Assembly (NCBI GenBank): GCA_005889395.1
Contig: VBFX01000120.1
Span: 1-6,343, forward strand
DNA length: 6,343 nt
DNA from: Chloroflexota bacterium
GTDB lineage: Bacteria; Chloroflexota; Dormibacteria; CF-121
Direction of reading: 5' to 3'
A program made the position numbers and the translations under genes. Of this stretch, positions 6,189 through 6,343 are shown in pieces (positions within the stretch are counted from its first letter, which is position 1; the number at the start of each line of letters is the position of its first letter). Under the pieces are notes generated by a model, which had not been told where the DNA came from, made no database searches, and was given only the letters and a program-made list of their open reading frames with translations.

Positions 6189-6343
6189 TGCGCCAGGGTG
6201 ATGACGGACGGGTGCCGCAGCGGCAGCATGTAGTGGATACCCGGCTCGAGCCGGCCCTTGCGGTCGAGGCCGCCGGCCTCGAGGAAGCCGCGGGTCCGGG
6301 CGTAGGCCTCATCGATCAAGCGATCGACCTGGCTGAAATCGGT
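6185..6343 (-). CDS. C-terminal end of an unidentified protein, 5' part beyond the right edge
   Basis: Reading leftward from the window edge gives 52 residues, beginning TDFSQVDRLIDEAYART and ending HPSVITLAQ, then TGA at 6185-6187. The frame is open to the right edge. The stop overlaps the GTG start of the membrane protein gene by four bases (GTGA), so the two are co-transcribed and probably translationally coupled. The helix DRLIDEAYARTRGFLEAGG faintly resembles the C-terminal helix of patatin-like phospholipases, but 52 residues are too few to name a family. The strict overlap with the next gene is the main support that it is real. Confidence 0.65.
   Translation of the reverse strand, partial: TDFSQVDRLIDEAYARTRGFLEAGGLDRKGRLEPGIHYMLPLRHPSVITLAQ

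Noticed and set aside
5530..6312. A 260-codon minus-strand frame overlapping the membrane protein and the partial gene
   Set aside because: The product is Arg/Pro/Ser/Ala-rich with no membrane helices, whereas the chosen frame gives three clean helices and a GTGA junction with its upstream gene.
1..6343. Search by eye for CRISPR arrays, tRNA or rRNA genes, insertion-sequence ends, toxin-antitoxin pairs and phage genes
   Set aside because: No regularly spaced repeats, tRNA-like cloverleaf segments, transposase motifs or small two-gene modules were seen; the window is almost fully accounted for by six coding regions.

Overview
The window is GC-rich and densely coding: four intergenic gaps, the longest about 115 bases, no RNA genes, no mobile elements and no CRISPR array. 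The gene style (high GC, GTG/TTG starts, glutaryl-CoA dehydrogenase, a large FtsX-type permease, an unusual single-domain secreted glycosidase) suggests a chromosomal segment of a free-living high-GC bacterium. My impression is an uncultivated Chloroflexota- or Dormibacterota-like lineage, but this rests on the look of the proteins and not on any search.

Layout, left to right. Bases 1-1661 (minus) hold the first 553 codons of an FtsX/MacB-type ABC transporter permease whose 3' end lies beyond the left edge. It carries a long, largely helical extracytoplasmic insert. A 56-base divergent spacer separates it from a glutaryl-CoA dehydrogenase gene (1718-2878, plus) with the diagnostic substrate and catalytic residues. 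A GC-rich hairpin lies between this gene and a convergent cytoplasmic glycerophosphodiester phosphodiesterase gene (2916-3671, minus). A 115-base divergent spacer then leads to a secreted or membrane-anchored clan-A-like glycoside hydrolase (3787-4953, plus). Its stop codon overlaps the stop of a convergent 412-residue membrane protein of unknown function (4950-6188, minus). That gene starts inside the stop codon of an upstream partial gene (6185-6343, minus) in a GTGA overlap, so the last two form an operon running leftward.

Functional picture. The genes do not form one obvious pathway. GcdH belongs to lysine/tryptophan/glutarate catabolism. The phosphodiesterase recycles phospholipid-derived glycerophosphodiesters. 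The permease, glycosidase and membrane protein act at or outside the membrane. The alternating strands imply four or five separate transcription units. I see no evidence of a defence system or other new multi-gene system. The parts that look least described are the two-gene translationally coupled membrane operon at the right end, the secreted QAEPW-motif glycosidase, and the helical insert of the permease.
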